A stretch of 64,000 nucleotides of DNA from Actinomyces oris (GCF_001553935.1 NZ_CP014232.1:2108001-2172000), one strand, 5' to 3'; counted from the stretch's first letter, positions 46,051 to 54,624 are shown. The notes: a model not told the origin generated them from the sequence alone. Program-made: numbers and translations.

Positions 46051-47622
46051 GTGAGCGAGGACGCCTTCGACGAGCTCGAGAAGATGCTCGCATCTCTGTT
46101 CGGCGAGCAGATGGCCTCCGACGCCGTCGGCGCCCTGCGCTCATCCGGGGTGGATCCCAGTTCCATCGCCCAGATGCCGGGGGTGGGGGACATCTCTCAG
46201 CTCAGTCCCGCCCAGCTGCTGGCGATGCGCGCCCAGTTCCAGCAGATGTTCTCCGCCTCCACCACCGAGCCGGTCAACTGGCAGATGGGGCAGGAGCTGG
46301 CCCTTCAGCAGGCGCGCGGCGACGGCGACCCCACGGTGACCGCCGCGGTCGCCGAGTCCACGCGCCAGGCCCTTCAGGTGGCCGACCTGTGGCTCGACAC
46401 CGCCACTGAATTCATGCCCGCCCCCGGGCAGCGGGAGGCCTGGAGCCGTGGCACCTGGGTCGAGCGCACGCTGCCGGTGTGGAAGGACGTGTGCGCCCCG
46501 GTGGCCGAGGCCGTCACCGCAGCCCTGGCTCGCACCCTGGAGAAGCAGATTCAGGACATGCCGGCTGAGATGGGGCAGGCCGCCCAGCAGATGGGGGCAC
46601 TCGGGTCCATCATGCGCACCATGGCCGGCACGGCCTTCGGCCTCCAGATCGGCCAGGCCATCGGTGAGCTCGCCAAAGAGGCGCTGGGGGCCACCGACAC
46701 CGGCCTGCCCCTGACCCGCGAGCCCGGCACGGCACTGGTTCCCGCCAACGTGGCCGCCTTCGCCGAGGGGCTGGAGGTCGATGAGGACGAGGCCCGCATG
46801 TTCCTGGCCGTGCGGGAGGCCGCCACCGCCCGCCTCTACGCCCACGTGCCGTGGCTGCGCGGGCAGGTGCTTCAGGCAGTGCTCGCCTACGCCCGCGAGA
46901 TCCGCATCGACACCGAGACCCTGGAGTCCGCTGTGGCCCAGGTGGATCCCAACGACCCCGACGCCCTGCGCGAGGCCCTTGAGAGTGGGCTGTTCGCACC
47001 CCAGGAGACGGCGGCCCAGCGTGAGGCCCTGGAGGACCTGGAGACGCTCCTGGCACTCGTTGAGGGCTGGGTCGAGGTGGTCACCGCCCGCGCCGCCGCA
47101 CCGCACCTGCCCCACCTCATGGCACTGGCCGAGATGATGCGCCGGCGCCGCGCCCAGGGCGGCGCCGCCGAGCAGGTCTTCGCCCGCCTCATCGGGCTGA
47201 CCTTCCGGCCCCGCCGGGCTCGGGAGGCCGCCGAGCTGTGGGCCCACCTGGGCGCTCAGGCCGGTGACGCCGAGCGCGACGCCTTCTGGAACCACCCCGA
47301 CGTCATGCCCACGGCCTCCGAGCTCGCCAACCCCAAGGACTTCCTCACCATGCGGCGCATGGCCCAGGACATCGACGCCGAGATCGACGCCGACCTGGCC
47401 TCCCTGCTGGACGGGACCCTCGGGTACGCCGAGGGCGCCAAGGAGGCCGATGAGAACAGCCCCGAGGGGCTCGGGGACCGGAACCCCGCCTCCGCCGACG
47501 ACGCCGCCTCCCAGGAGCCCAGCCAGTCCCAGTCAACGGGCCCCGTCTCGGCCGGCCCCGGGGACGAGGACTCGCCCGGAGAGCCCGACGAGCAGGACCC
47601 GACCGGCACGGACAAGGCCTGA
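46051..47622 (+). CDS. DUF2342 / zincin-like family protein, HExxH not visible
   Basis: A 523-aa protein opening with SEDAFDELEKMLASLFGEQMA. The DUF2342 core is present: VNWQMGQELALQQAR, MGALGSIMRTMAGTAFGLQIGQAIGELAKEALG, VPANVAAFAEGLEVDEDEARMFLAVREAATARLYAHVPWLRGQVL and LIGLTFRPRRAREAAELW. The segment that carries HExxH-like residues in metallopeptidase-annotated relatives reads REAATARLYAH, with neither metal His, so peptidase activity is doubtful. The C-terminal 60 residues are acidic and disordered. GTG 46051 is chosen over ATG 46018 because GAGAGGAAA lies just upstream. Confidence 0.87.
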   Translation: MSEDAFDELEKMLASLFGEQMASDAVGALRSSGVDPSSIAQMPGVGDISQLSPAQLLAMRAQFQQMFSASTTEPVNWQMGQELALQQARGDGDPTVTAAVAESTRQALQVADLWLDTATEFMPAPGQREAWSRGTWVERTLPVWKDVCAPVAEAVTAALARTLEKQIQDMPAEMGQAAQQMGALGSIMRTMAGTAFGLQIGQAIGELAKEALGATDTGLPLTREPGTALVPANVAAFAEGLEVDEDEARMFLAVREAATARLYAHVPWLRGQVLQAVLAYAREIRIDTETLESAVAQVDPNDPDALREALESGLFAPQETAAQREALEDLETLLALVEGWVEVVTARAAAPHLPHLMALAEMMRRRRAQGGAAEQVFARLIGLTFRPRRAREAAELWAHLGAQAGDAERDAFWNHPDVMPTASELANPKDFLTMRRMAQDIDAEIDADLASLLDGTLGYAEGAKEADENSPEGLGDRNPASADDAASQEPSQSQSTGPVSAGPGDEDSPGEPDEQDPTGTDKA

Positions 47623-47654
47623 GCCACACGGGGCCACGCGGCGCCGGCGACCGG

Positions 47655-48248
47655 CTACAGGAAGGTCGCCGCCAGGGCCTCGACCAGCCCGGGGACCAGG
47701 TGCTCGCCCTGGTAGAGCGAGGCGTCGTCGTCGTGACTGCGTGAGCGCAGTACGCACCAGGACTGCCCGCCGCGCAGGACCCCCACCACCATGCGGATGT
47801 CCTCGCGGTCCGGGCGCTCCTGGAGGAAGGCCAGACGCTTAGCGGCATCGGTGATGGCCTCGGCCTCCTCCTGGGCCGCGGGCGGAAGGACCAGCCGCTC
47901 GACGCTGATGGCGGCGCCGTGGACGGAGTCGGGCCAGGCGAGCTGCACCAGCAGGTGCTCCAGGTCCGCGGCGGGCGGCAGCCCCTCCTGCTCCACCACC
48001 ATGAGCAGCTCGGGGTTCGTGCGGGCCTCCTCCACGGTGGCGGTGTCCAGGAGGCCGGCCACGTCTGGGTCGGCCTCAAGAGCCTCGGCGGTGCGCACCA
48101 GTGCGAAGACGCGCACCGGCTGGTCCCAGCCGTGGGCCGCCACGTGAGTTTCGGTCTCCGTCACCGCGCGGGCCAGCGCCTGTGCTGCGGAGGCCTCGGC
48201 TCGACCCGCCCCCGCGGTGTTCGCCTCATCATGCATTGTGTCAGTCAC
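47655..48248 (-). CDS. PPA1309-family conserved protein
   Basis: A 197-aa soluble protein. Landmarks are WDQPVRVFALVRTAEALEADPDV, EQEGLPPAADLEHLLVQLAWPDSVHGAAISVERLVLPP and the end DDASLYQGEHLVPGLVEALAATFL. These match the actinobacterial PPA1309 family, of unknown function, typically encoded divergently from the UPF0182 gene as here. GTG 48248 is the first start; an ATG at 48236 is also possible. Confidence 0.85.
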   Translation of the reverse strand: MTDTMHDEANTAGAGRAEASAAQALARAVTETETHVAAHGWDQPVRVFALVRTAEALEADPDVAGLLDTATVEEARTNPELLMVVEQEGLPPAADLEHLLVQLAWPDSVHGAAISVERLVLPPAAQEEAEAITDAAKRLAFLQERPDREDIRMVVGVLRGGQSWCVLRSRSHDDDASLYQGEHLVPGLVEALAATFL

Positions 48249-48416
48249 GCCGCCATCGTCTCACTGGTGGCGCCGCCTCCTCCAGTGACGAGGCATCATC
48301 AGTCAGGGGGCGCTCCTTGGCCGCCCGAGGCGTCTTCTCATCCTGGAGAAGGTTATGGGCGTCTCAGAGGTCTGTGGGACGATGGCCCGAGCGGCCCCTC
48401 CGGCCGATGACGCCAT

Positions 48417-48448
48417 GTTTCACCGTGTGCGAGTTTCACCGTGTGCGA
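48417..48448 (+). repeat. perfect tandem 16-base duplication in the UPF0182 leader
   Basis: GTTTCACCGTGTGCGA occurs twice head to tail (48417-48432 and 48433-48448), 38 bases before the chosen GTG start at 48487. It may be a duplicated regulatory half-site or a slippage event. Confidence 0.55.
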
Positions 48449-48486
48449 GGCGGCGTCACCACGAACGTCAGACAGGGAGCAGGATC

Positions 48487-51400
48487 GTGAGCACCAGGCC
48501 CGATGACGAGTCCCCGGACTCACCCCCCGAGGAGTCCTCGAGCAAGTCCACTGGCTCGTCCCGGCAGGGGAAGCCTGACAACTTAGCCGGACTGTTCGGC
48601 CTTGGACGCATGGGCGGGGGAGGGCCCCGTCCTCCCCACGCGCCGCGCAGCAGGACGGGTGGTGGCCGTCCCGGTCCGCTGGCCATGACGATCTCGATCA
48701 TCGTGGCCATCGCCGTGGCCATCGGCATCCTGTCGCAGGTGTGGACCGAGGTCCTCTGGTTCAGTCAGATCGGGTACGCCCGTGTGCTGTGGACGCAGTG
48801 GATCGCCCTCATCGTCCTCTTCCTGGCGGGATTTGCCATCATGTTCGGGGCCGTCTTCGTCTCGATGACCAGGGCCTACCGTGCCCGGGAGATTGGGATG
48901 CCCGACGACGAGGCCTCGCGTAACCTCGAGGCCTACCGCTCCGTCATCGAACCCATGCGACGTCGGCTGACCTGGGCGGTTCCGGCAGTGCTGGCACTGT
49001 TCGGCTCGGCCTGGGAGCTGGCCCCCAGCTGGCGGGAGATTCTGCTGGCCTTGAACTCCCAGTCCTTCGGGGTCAAGGACCCCCAGTTCGGGATCGACAT
49101 CTCCTTCTACGTCTTCATCCTGCCGGCGGTGCTGACGCTCGTGTCCTTCCTGGCCGGCGTCGTCCTGTTCTCCGGGGTGACGTCCATCGTCGTCCACTAC
49201 CTGTACGGCGGTATCTCCGTGGTGCGCAAGCCCCACTTCACCAAGGCCGCCCGCATGCACCTGGCAGTCTTCCTGGCGCTGTACGCCGTCATCCGGGCCG
49301 TGGGCTACTGGCTGGGGCGTTACAGCGCCCTGTACGCCTCCAACTCCAAGTTCGACGGCGCCAACTACACCGACGTCAACGCGGTCATCCCCGCCAATGC
49401 GATCCTCGCGGCCATCGGACTGGCCGTGGCGATCCTCTTCATCGCCTCGGTGCGCTCCAGCTCCTGGCGCCTGCCGATCATCGGTGTGGCCGTCATGATC
49501 GTCTCCTCCCTGGTGGTGGGGACCGCCTACCCGCTGGTCATCCAGAAGTTCATCGTCGACCCCAACGCCCAGCGCCAGGAGGCCGAGTACATCCAGCGCA
49601 ATATCAACGCCACCAAGGCCGCCTATGGCCTGGAGAACGTGGAGACCACCAACTACGACGCCACGACGAAGGCGGCGGCCGGCCAGCTGGAGAAGGACGC
49701 GGAGTCCACCACCTCGATCCGGCTCCTGGACCCCGGGCTCATCTCCCCGACCTTCCAGCAGGTCCAGCAGAACAAGCAGTACTACTCCTTCGCGAACCGG
49801 CTCAACGTGGACCGCTACAAGGTGGGCTCCTCCAGCCGGGACACGGTCATCGCGGTGCGTGAGCTCAACCTGTCCGGCCTGGGCGAGCAGCAGCAGACCT
49901 GGGTCAACGAGCACACCGTCTACACCCACGGATACGGCGTCGTGAACGCCTACGGCAACACGGTGGCCACCCGCGGCTACCCCTCCTTCTGGGAGGGAGG
50001 CATCCCCTCCAAGGGGGACCTGGGCGAGTACGAGCCCCGGATCTACTTCGGTCAGTCCTCGCCGTCCTACTCCATTGTGGGCGGCAAGGACAACGGCTCG
50101 CCGCGCGAGCTGGACTACCCCGATGACGAGTCCAAAACCGGTCAGGTCAACACCACCTTCGCCGGAAACGGCGGGCCGAGCGTGTCCAACCCGTTCAACC
50201 GCCTGCTCTACGCCACCAAGTTCCGGGAGGCCAACATCCTCTTCTCCCAGGAGGTGCGCGAGGGCTCCCAGATCCTCTACGACCGGGACCCGGCCAAGCG
50301 AGTCGCCAAGGTGGCCCCCTGGCTGACCCTGGACAACAGTCCCTACCCGGCCGTTGTCGATCACGATGACAACCCGGCCACTCCCAAGCGGGTCGTGTGG
50401 ATCGTCGACGGCTACACCACGACGAACAACTACCCCTACGCCCAGCACGAGTCCCTGGCCAAAGCGACGGCGACCGCCGACAACAAGGGCGGACTTCTGC
50501 GGGCGCCGGAGGAGTCCAACTACGTGCGCAACTCCGTCAAGGCCGTCGTGGACGCCTATGACGGGTCGGTCAAGCTCTACCAGTGGGATGACAAGGACCC
50601 GATCCTCAAGGCCTGGCAGAAGGTCTTCCCCGGGACAGTCACGCCCATGAGCCAGATGAGCGCCGACCTCATCGCCCACATGCGCTACCCCGAGGACCTG
50701 TTCAATGTCCAGCGCACCATGATGGCGACCTATCACGTCAACGACGCCGCGGAGTTCTACTCCGGTGGAGACTTCTGGAAGATCCCGGATGACCCGACCA
50801 CGCCCGGTCAGGACCAGCAGGCCCCCTACTACCTGACCCTCAAGATGCCCGGGCAGGACCAGGCGAGCTTCTCCCTGTCCAGCGCCTACATCATCGGCGG
50901 AAACACCAACCGCAACGTGCTCACCGGCTTCCTCGCCGTGGACTCCGAGACCTCTCCCGGCACCGGGAAGAAGGGGGAACGCAGTCCGAGCTACGGCAAG
51001 CTGAGACTCCTGGAGCTGCCGCGTTCCTCGAACGTGGCCGGGCCGGGGCAGGTGCAGAACATCTTCGACTCCAACCCGGAGATCTCCAAGGAGCTCAACC
51101 TCCTGTCCCAGGAGGGATCCCAGGTCATCAAGGGCAACCTGCTGACGCTGCCCGTGGGAGGCGGACTGCTCTACGTCCAGCCCGTCTACGTGCAGTCGTC
51201 GTCGGGAACTCAGTACCCGCTGCTGCGCAAGGTGCTGGTCTCCTTCGGGGACAACGTCGGATTCGCCGACACCCTCTCGGGGGCGCTCGACCAGGTCTTC
51301 GGCGGTAACTCCGGGGCGACCACGGGTCAGGAGGCCATCGACGGCGATGCCGCCGCGGCCAATGACACCAATGAGACGACCGACGGTAAGGACCCGACGG

Positions 51401-51693
51401 CGGATGGCGGAGCCAAGGCGTCGGCGAGCCCGAGCGCCACGCCCACGGCTTCAGCCAGCGCGTCCCCCTCGGCCTCGGCCAGCGCGTCCTCCAGTTCCTC
51501 CGCCACCCCGTCGGCCTCGGGAACCTCGGATCCGAAGGCGGAGCTCAATCAGGCGCTCTCCGATGCTCAGACCGCGATGACTGACGCGGACAACGCCAGG
51601 AGCAAGGGCGACTGGTCGGCATACGGTGATGCGCAGAGGCGCCTCAACGAAGCCGTCAACCGGGCCGTTGAGGCCCAGAAGAAGGTGGGCTGA
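48487..51693 (+). CDS. UPF0182 family large membrane protein
   Basis: A 1068-aa protein. A disordered N-terminus of about 60 residues is followed by seven hydrophobic segments up to about residue 365, the first TISIIVAIAVAIGILSQVW and the last LPIIGVAVMIVSSLVVGTAY. A large extracytoplasmic part then has the family landmarks YIQRNINATKAAYGL, SIRLLDPGLISPTFQQ, RYPEDLFNVQRTMMATYHV and LPVGGGLLYVQPVY. The tail is a Ser/Ala/Pro low-complexity stretch and a helical end (LNQALSDAQTAMTDADNARSK). Function is unknown; members are large and widespread in actinobacteria. GTG 48487 is preferred over the ATG at 48355, with GGGAGCAGG upstream. Confidence 0.92.
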   Translation: MSTRPDDESPDSPPEESSSKSTGSSRQGKPDNLAGLFGLGRMGGGGPRPPHAPRSRTGGGRPGPLAMTISIIVAIAVAIGILSQVWTEVLWFSQIGYARVLWTQWIALIVLFLAGFAIMFGAVFVSMTRAYRAREIGMPDDEASRNLEAYRSVIEPMRRRLTWAVPAVLALFGSAWELAPSWREILLALNSQSFGVKDPQFGIDISFYVFILPAVLTLVSFLAGVVLFSGVTSIVVHYLYGGISVVRKPHFTKAARMHLAVFLALYAVIRAVGYWLGRYSALYASNSKFDGANYTDVNAVIPANAILAAIGLAVAILFIASVRSSSWRLPIIGVAVMIVSSLVVGTAYPLVIQKFIVDPNAQRQEAEYIQRNINATKAAYGLENVETTNYDATTKAAAGQLEKDAESTTSIRLLDPGLISPTFQQVQQNKQYYSFANRLNVDRYKVGSSSRDTVIAVRELNLSGLGEQQQTWVNEHTVYTHGYGVVNAYGNTVATRGYPSFWEGGIPSKGDLGEYEPRIYFGQSSPSYSIVGGKDNGSPRELDYPDDESKTGQVNTTFAGNGGPSVSNPFNRLLYATKFREANILFSQEVREGSQILYDRDPAKRVAKVAPWLTLDNSPYPAVVDHDDNPATPKRVVWIVDGYTTTNNYPYAQHESLAKATATADNKGGLLRAPEESNYVRNSVKAVVDAYDGSVKLYQWDDKDPILKAWQKVFPGTVTPMSQMSADLIAHMRYPEDLFNVQRTMMATYHVNDAAEFYSGGDFWKIPDDPTTPGQDQQAPYYLTLKMPGQDQASFSLSSAYIIGGNTNRNVLTGFLAVDSETSPGTGKKGERSPSYGKLRLLELPRSSNVAGPGQVQNIFDSNPEISKELNLLSQEGSQVIKGNLLTLPVGGGLLYVQPVYVQSSSGTQYPLLRKVLVSFGDNVGFADTLSGALDQVFGGNSGATTGQEAIDGDAAAANDTNETTDGKDPTADGGAKASASPSATPTASASASPSASASASSSSSATPSASGTSDPKAELNQALSDAQTAMTDADNARSKGDWSAYGDAQRRLNEAVNRAVEAQKKVG

Positions 51694-51713
51694 GCCCACT
51701 CTCGGCCGCTCCT

Positions 51714-51766
51714 GAGGGCGTGCCCTGCGACCCGCCTCACCGGGCGGTGAGCAAGGGCACGCCCTC
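51714..51766 (+). terminator. hairpin after the UPF0182 gene
   Basis: Arms 51714-51726 and 51754-51766 (GAGGGCGTGCCCT and its exact complement) enclose a smaller potential hairpin. It lies 20 bases past the stop, with a weak T-rich run (TCATTTG) after it. Confidence 0.65.
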
Positions 51767-51813
51767 GTCATTTGCCTCAAGGGTGGGACGCCCCCTAGGG
51801 TTGGTTTCACCGA

Positions 51814-51890
51814 CGCGGGGTGGAGCAGTTCGGTAGCTCGCCGGGCTCATAACCCGGAGGTCGCAGGTTCGAATCCTGTCCCCGCTACCA
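51814..51890 (+). tRNA. tRNA-fMet (initiator, anticodon CAT)
   Basis: A complete 77-base cloverleaf with encoded CCA. The anticodon CAT is at 51848-51850 in the loop CTCATAA. Initiator features are visible: the anticodon stem has three consecutive G-C pairs (GGG...CCC) next to the loop, and position 1 (C) is unpaired with position 72 (T). D-loop AGTTCGGTAGCTC and T-arm CAGGTTCGAATCCTG are normal. A strong terminator follows five bases later. Confidence 0.97.
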
Positions 51891-51894
51891 CTCC

Positions 51895-51938
51895 AGAGGA
51901 GCCCGGTCCTTCCCAGGACCGGGCTCCTCTGCTCTTGT
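51895..51938 (+). terminator. intrinsic terminator after tRNA-fMet
   Basis: A perfect 16-bp stem (51895-51910 with 51915-51930), loop TCCC, followed by GCTCTTGT. Confidence 0.88.
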
Positions 51939-51981
51939 CTGTCCGGCCGTCCGACCGAAGAGAGGCAGCAGCCTTGAGGGG

Positions 51982-52001
51982 GCGTACGTTATAACGTACG
52001 C
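51982..52001 (+). promoter_or_regulatory. 20-bp perfect palindromic operator of the toxin-antitoxin module
   Basis: GCGTACGTTATAACGTACGC is a perfect dyad ending seven bases before the antitoxin start codon. Its centre contains a -10-like TATAAC (51990-51995). Antitoxins of the Phd/YefM type bind such dyads over their own promoter, so this is a likely autoregulatory operator. A transcript from this -10 would have a leader of only a few bases. Confidence 0.75.
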
Positions 52002-52008
52002 TTGCTGT

Positions 52009-52251
52009 GTGTCTACGATTCCAGTGACGACCGCTCGTTCTCAGTTGTATCGGCTCATCGATCAGGTCAACGAAGACTCCGAGCCGCTGGTCATCACCGG
52101 CCAACGCGGCAATGCCGTCTTGGTGGGGGAGGAGGACTGGAGGGCGATCCAGGAGACGCTCTACCTGGAGTCCGTCCCGGGCATGATGGACTCGATCCGG
52201 AACGCCCGACGTGAAGGCATCGAGGCGGGCTCGGAAGAACTCGACTGGTGA
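52009..52251 (+). CDS. Phd/YefM-family antitoxin
   Basis: An 80-aa protein. The N-terminal DNA-binding fold STIPVTTARSQLYRLIDQVNEDSEPLVITGQRGNAVLVGEEDWRAI is typical of Phd/YefM antitoxins. The C-terminal part (ETLYLESVPGMMDSIRNARREG...) would wrap the toxin. GTG 52009 has no Shine-Dalgarno and follows a -10-like element closely, suggesting leaderless or near-leaderless translation. It overlaps the toxin gene by four bases. GC content is lower than in the flanking genes, consistent with horizontal acquisition next to a tRNA gene. Confidence 0.9.
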   Translation: MSTIPVTTARSQLYRLIDQVNEDSEPLVITGQRGNAVLVGEEDWRAIQETLYLESVPGMMDSIRNARREGIEAGSEELDW

Positions 52252-52514
52252 GCTCGTGGCGAATCGTGTTCTCACGTCAGGCACAGAAGGACGCGAAGAA
52301 ACTCGCCGCGGCGGGACTCAAGCCTAAAACCGAGAAGCTCCTCAACCTCATGCGGGAGAATCCCTTCGTCAAACCGCCTCGTTACGAAAAGCTGGTCGGG
52401 GATCTATCGGGCTGCTACTCGCGGCGTATCACTATCCAGCATCGACTCGTCTACGAGGTGCACACCGACGAGAGGACCATCCATGTCCTGAGAATGTGGA
52501 CCCACTACGAGTGA
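52248..52514 (+). CDS. yoeB: Txe/YoeB-family mRNA-cleaving toxin
   Basis: An 88-aa RelE-superfamily ribosome-dependent endoribonuclease. The core LSGCYSRRITIQHRLVYEV aligns closely with E. coli YoeB (LSGFWSRRITEEHRLVYAV). The YoeB catalytic residues have equivalents: Glu47 (Glu46), Arg66 (Arg65) and His86/Tyr87 (His83/Tyr84) in the C-terminal WTHYE. The toxin therefore looks active. GTG 52248 overlaps the antitoxin stop (GTGA). The symbol is by family similarity. Confidence 0.92.
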   Translation: MSSWRIVFSRQAQKDAKKLAAAGLKPKTEKLLNLMRENPFVKPPRYEKLVGDLSGCYSRRITIQHRLVYEVHTDERTIHVLRMWTHYE

Positions 52515-52658
52515 CGGTAGCTCCCAGCAGGCTCGGCGTGATGCGACTCCCCGGACTGGCATGACTGCGGGCGCGTGGCTGGGTAGTGCCCGTATCTCCC
52601 TCATGAACACGTTCGCGGTTGCCTGCGCGCCCGCGTGGGATCTGTGCGAAACTCAAGT

Positions 52659-53519
52659 ATGGCAAAGAAGCACCCCACCATGGACCGTTCCCTGTACGAG
52701 GCAGAGCTGCTGAGGCTGCAGGCGGAGCTGGTCGAGATGCAGGAGTGGGTCAGGGCCACGGGAGCCCGCGTCGTCGTTATCTTCGAGGGCCGTGACGCGG
52801 CCGGCAAGGGTGGGGCGATCAAACGCATCACCGAGTACCTCAACCCGCGTATCGCGCGCGTGGTCGCGCTTCCCGTCCCCACTGAGCGTGAGCGCACCCA
52901 GTGGTACTTCCAGCGCTACATTGCGCACCTGCCCGCCGCCGGCGAGATCTGCCTGTTCGACCGTTCCTGGTACAACCGCGGCGGCGTCGAGCACGTCATG
53001 GGTTACTGCACCCCGGAGGAGCACCGGCGCTTCCTCCAGCAGTGCCCGGTCTTCGAGAGGATGCTTGTCGACGACGGCATCCTGCTGCGCAAGTACTGGT
53101 TCTCCGTCCCTCAGAAGGAGCAGTACAAGCGCTTCAAGTCGCGGATGACCGACCCCATGCGGCGCTGGAAGCTCTCACCCACCGACCTGGAGGCCCTGCC
53201 CCGCTGGGAGGACTACTCGCGGGCCAAGGACGAGATGTTCGTCCACACGGACATCGACTCCGCCCGCTGGCACGTCGTGGAGTCGGCCGACAAGCGCAAG
53301 GCCCGCCTCAACATGATCCACCACCTGTTGGAGTCCATCCCCTACGAGCACGTGGAGCGTCCTGAGATGACCTTCCCGAAGAAGTCCTCGTTGCCGTCGT
53401 CGGGCTACCGCCGCACGGACCGGTCTCTCCAGAGCGAGGTGCCCGACTACGCGGCCACTCTCAGCGAGTCCGACGCAACCGAGCGCTACGTGGACCTCGA
53501 GGATCAGGGGATCAGCTAG
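52659..53519 (+). CDS. ppk2: polyphosphate kinase 2
   Basis: A 286-aa PPK2-family enzyme that phosphorylates nucleotides with polyphosphate. Walker A is EGRDAAGKGGA (residues 43-53). The lid/Walker B region has FDRSWYNRGGVEHVMGYC, with LPVPTERERTQWYFQRYIAHLPAAGEI before it. LLRKYWFSVPQKEQYKRF and WEDYSRAKDEMFVHTD are conserved. One PPK2 domain makes it a single-domain member; the nucleotide preference cannot be read. ATG 52659 is chosen because it matches the family start. Its stop overlaps the convergent sirtuin stop (CTAG shared at 53516-53519). Confidence 0.94.
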   Translation: MAKKHPTMDRSLYEAELLRLQAELVEMQEWVRATGARVVVIFEGRDAAGKGGAIKRITEYLNPRIARVVALPVPTERERTQWYFQRYIAHLPAAGEICLFDRSWYNRGGVEHVMGYCTPEEHRRFLQQCPVFERMLVDDGILLRKYWFSVPQKEQYKRFKSRMTDPMRRWKLSPTDLEALPRWEDYSRAKDEMFVHTDIDSARWHVVESADKRKARLNMIHHLLESIPYEHVERPEMTFPKKSSLPSSGYRRTDRSLQSEVPDYAATLSESDATERYVDLEDQGIS

Positions 53520-54271
53520 GGCCGGCGGCTCCTGCGCCCCAGCTCCTCGAAGACCTGCCCGACCGGTTCACGGATGATGAGGTCGGCACGGGAGTCATAC
53601 GGCGTGGGAGTCGCGTTCATGAGGACCAGGCGCTCACCGGCGTAGTAGTCGATGAGGCCTGCCGCCGGGTAGACGACCAGGCTCGTGCCGGCCACGATCA
53701 GCAGGTCCGCCTCCGAGATGGCCCGCACCGCCCCCTCTATGACGTCGCTGTCCAGCATCTCCCCGTAGAACACGATGTCCGGGCGTAGCACCGAGGCGCA
53801 CGTGGGGCAGTGGGGGACTTCGCCGGAGCGGGCGTCGTCGACGTCGTCCAGGGTGATGTGCTCGCCGCAGCCGGTACAGGTCAGGCGCGACCAGTTGCCG
53901 TGCAGCTCGAGGACCCGCTCGGAGCCGGCCCGCTGGTGGAGGCCGTCAATGTTCTGCGTGACCACGGCCGACAGCTTCCCGGCCCGCTCGAGGTCGGCCA
54001 CGAACCTGTGCGCGGCGTTGGGGGCCACGCCCTCGCGGGCGTTCTCCTGGGCGAACCACTCCCAGTAGGCCTGCGGGTGCACGGTGAAGAAGTCGATGGA
54101 CAGCACCTGCTCCAGGGGAATCTCCCGGTCCTGGTGGTAGAAGCCCTTGGCGCCCCGGAAGTCGGGGATCCCCGACTCCGTGGAGACCCCGGCGCCGCCG
54201 AAGAAGACGATGCGGCTGGACTCTTCGATCCACTGGGCGAGCAGGCCCCTCTGGCTGTTCTGGCGATCCAT
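53516..54271 (-). CDS. Sir2-family NAD-dependent protein deacylase
   Basis: A 251-aa sirtuin. The NAD site is GGAGVSTESGIPDFRGAKG; TQNIDGLHQRAG and catalytic His in ELHGNWSRL follow. A Cys4 zinc ribbon (CTGC and CPTC) is present, as are GEMLDSDVIEGA and VAGTSLVVYPAA. It removes acyl groups from lysines, so it may control acetyl-CoA synthetase and similar enzymes. ATG 54271 has TGGAG five bases upstream; the frame reaches back to 54328 without a site. It is tail-to-tail with ppk2. Confidence 0.94.
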   Translation of the reverse strand: MDRQNSQRGLLAQWIEESSRIVFFGGAGVSTESGIPDFRGAKGFYHQDREIPLEQVLSIDFFTVHPQAYWEWFAQENAREGVAPNAAHRFVADLERAGKLSAVVTQNIDGLHQRAGSERVLELHGNWSRLTCTGCGEHITLDDVDDARSGEVPHCPTCASVLRPDIVFYGEMLDSDVIEGAVRAISEADLLIVAGTSLVVYPAAGLIDYYAGERLVLMNATPTPYDSRADLIIREPVGQVFEELGRRSRRP

Positions 54272-54408
54272 GCACTCCACCCTAACGCCGGGCGTTGAAG
54301 CTGCGTGGCGCACGGCGGCAGCGGTCATCGGGTCCTGGGGCCTTGATGCGCAACGAAGGGCGCCGCCTCCCAGTATGGGAGGCGGCGCCGACGTCGGGGG
54401 TTCAGGGC

Positions 54409-54624
54409 TCAGATACCGAAGCCGACCCGGCGGGGCTCGGCCTCACCGAGCTCGATGTACGCCAGGGAGCCGGCCGGCACGAAGACCTTGCGGCCCTTGT
54501 CGTCGCTGAGGATGACGGCCTTGGTCTCGGCGTCGGCCACGGCGGCCAGCACCTTCTCCTGAGAGTCGGAGGTCTCCAGGGAGAGCTCGCGGCTGGCGTG
54601 CTTGATTCCGATCGTGACCTGCAT
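54409..54624 (-). CDS. DUF3107 family protein
   Basis: A 71-aa protein, MQVTIGIKHASRELSLETSD to the end RRVGFGI, with KVFVPAGSLAYIELGE in the middle. This length and sequence pattern are those of actinobacterial DUF3107, an ATP-binding-annotated family of unknown function. The larger open frame extends to 55080, but ATG 54624 has GAAGGAG upstream and starts the family domain exactly. Confidence 0.9.
   Translation of the reverse strand: MQVTIGIKHASRELSLETSDSQEKVLAAVADAETKAVILSDDKGRKVFVPAGSLAYIELGEAEPRRVGFGI

Noticed and set aside
40892..46054. Minus-strand 733-codon frame opposite uvrD2 and plus-strand 806-codon frame over the TOMM-like and PDZ-Lon genes
   Set aside because: Shadow frames; the overlapped genes have clear motifs and ribosome sites.
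48583..50736. 717-codon minus-strand frame opposite UPF0182
   Set aside because: Asp/Val/Gly/His-rich shadow without start signals.
51814..52600. Integrated element using tRNA-fMet as attachment site
   Set aside because: No integrase, and no repeat of the tRNA 3' end is seen downstream; only the small toxin-antitoxin module is present.
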